Positions 5,814 through 6,181 of a stretch of 6,181 nucleotides of DNA are shown here, in pieces. Position numbers and translations under genes: made by a program. Each line of letters opens with the position of its first letter. Position 1 is the first letter of the stretch. Origin of the DNA: Gammaproteobacteria bacterium (GTDB taxonomy: Bacteria; Pseudomonadota; Gammaproteobacteria; GRL18); the NCBI GenBank assembly GCA_013139395.1, contig WTAX01000128.1, positions 1 through 6,181 of the forward strand. The letters run 5' to 3'. Below the pieces are notes generated by a model. The model was not told the DNA's origin, ran no database searches, and worked only from the letters and a program-made list of their open reading frames with translations.

Positions 5814-6181
5814 TTAGTTTGAAAAAAGTTCAGCCAGCTTCTCACCCGGCTGCTCTGCCCGCGTAAAAGATTCACCCACTAAGAATGCATTGACCTGATG
5901 TTTCTTCATTAGTGCCACATCTTCGGGTAAATGAATAGCGCTTTCTGTCACCACAATTCGATCATCAGGGATCATGTCCAATAGTTCAATAGTGGTATTT
6001 AATGTGGTTTCAAAAGTCCTTAGATTACGATTATTAATACCTATTAAACGAGTTGGTAGTTTTAATGCTCTTTGCAATTCTTGCTGATCATGAACTTCAA
6101 CCAGGACATCCAGTTTAAGCTCATGGGCTAAAGCGGCAAACTCACTCAATTGAGTATCGCTCAAACAAGCAACAATTAATA
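5814..6181 (-). CDS. trpC: TrpC, indole-3-glycerol-phosphate synthase (C-terminal part)
   Basis: TrpC closes the indole ring in tryptophan synthesis, converting carboxyphenylaminodeoxyribulose phosphate to indole-3-glycerol phosphate. About 122 C-terminal residues are present. The frame runs off the window edge (LIVAC before LSDTQL), so a TTG at 6164-6162 is internal and not a start. The beta/alpha-barrel motifs are visible in order: VLVEVHD with a catalytic glutamate, LIGINNRNL with the conserved asparagine, VVTESAI with the Glu-Ser pair, and the phosphate-binding [10 protein letters not shown]. The ESAI motif has alanine where many family members have glycine (ESGI). The protein stops at LAELFSN, so it is not fused to TrpF as in E. 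coli. The gene runs into bioA with a 5-bp gap, so the two are probably co-transcribed. The rest of the trp genes may lie beyond the right edge. Confidence 0.95.
   Translation of the reverse strand, partial: LIVACLSDTQLSEFAALAHELKLDVLVEVHDQQELQRALKLPTRLIGINNRNLRTFETTLNTTIELLDMIPDDRIVVTESAIHLPEDVALMKKHQVNAFLVGESFTRAEQPGEKLAELFSN

Noticed and set aside
6162..6164. TTG as the start of trpC
   Set aside because: The frame stays open to the window edge and the upstream residues LIVAC fit the IGPS barrel strand, so the real start lies outside.

Overview
The window looks like ordinary chromosomal DNA from a gammaproteobacterium, AT-rich by eye (a rough impression, not computed). The evidence is a CRP/Vfr-type cAMP receptor protein, an RsmJ rRNA methyltransferase, a YhfA-type OsmC protein and a TrpC not fused to TrpF. 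The YhfA–CRP divergent pair is arranged as I recall it from E. coli and Pseudomonas. TrpC, CRP and the OsmC protein lying close together recalls the Pseudomonas trpGDC–vfr region. I cannot name the genus. No phage, insertion sequence, CRISPR array or RNA gene is visible, and coding density is high.

Layout: (1) the last 42 codons of an OmpA-family outer-membrane protein, closed by a strong intrinsic terminator; (2) rsmJ on the + strand; (3) a 126-bp convergent gap filled by a six-copy GCGTTAA heptamer array and an inverted two-copy array; (4) yhfA on the - strand; (5) a 282-bp divergent regulatory gap with a candidate CRP half-site and a candidate crp promoter; (6) crp, a cytoplasmic DsbA-fold oxidoreductase and an unrecognised membrane-anchored protein, all on the + strand; (7) bioA and the C-terminal part of trpC on the - strand, bioA starting 5 bp after the trpC stop. 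The unrecognised gene and bioA converge and overlap by 8 bp in the palindrome TTAATTAA, beside a third heptamer array.

Functionally this is a mix of housekeeping genes: ribosome modification (rsmJ), cAMP-dependent global control (crp), thiol/peroxide-type proteins (yhfA and the DsbA-fold protein), tryptophan synthesis (trpC) and biotin synthesis (bioA). I see no complete new system. The most interesting structures are small. The GCGTTAA heptamers follow the stop codons of three genes in the same sense orientation. A near-perfect inverted repeat between crp and the DsbA-fold gene contains that gene's ribosome binding site in one arm and a good promoter between its arms. The 424-residue unknown protein ends in what may be an Sm-like domain outside the cytoplasm.
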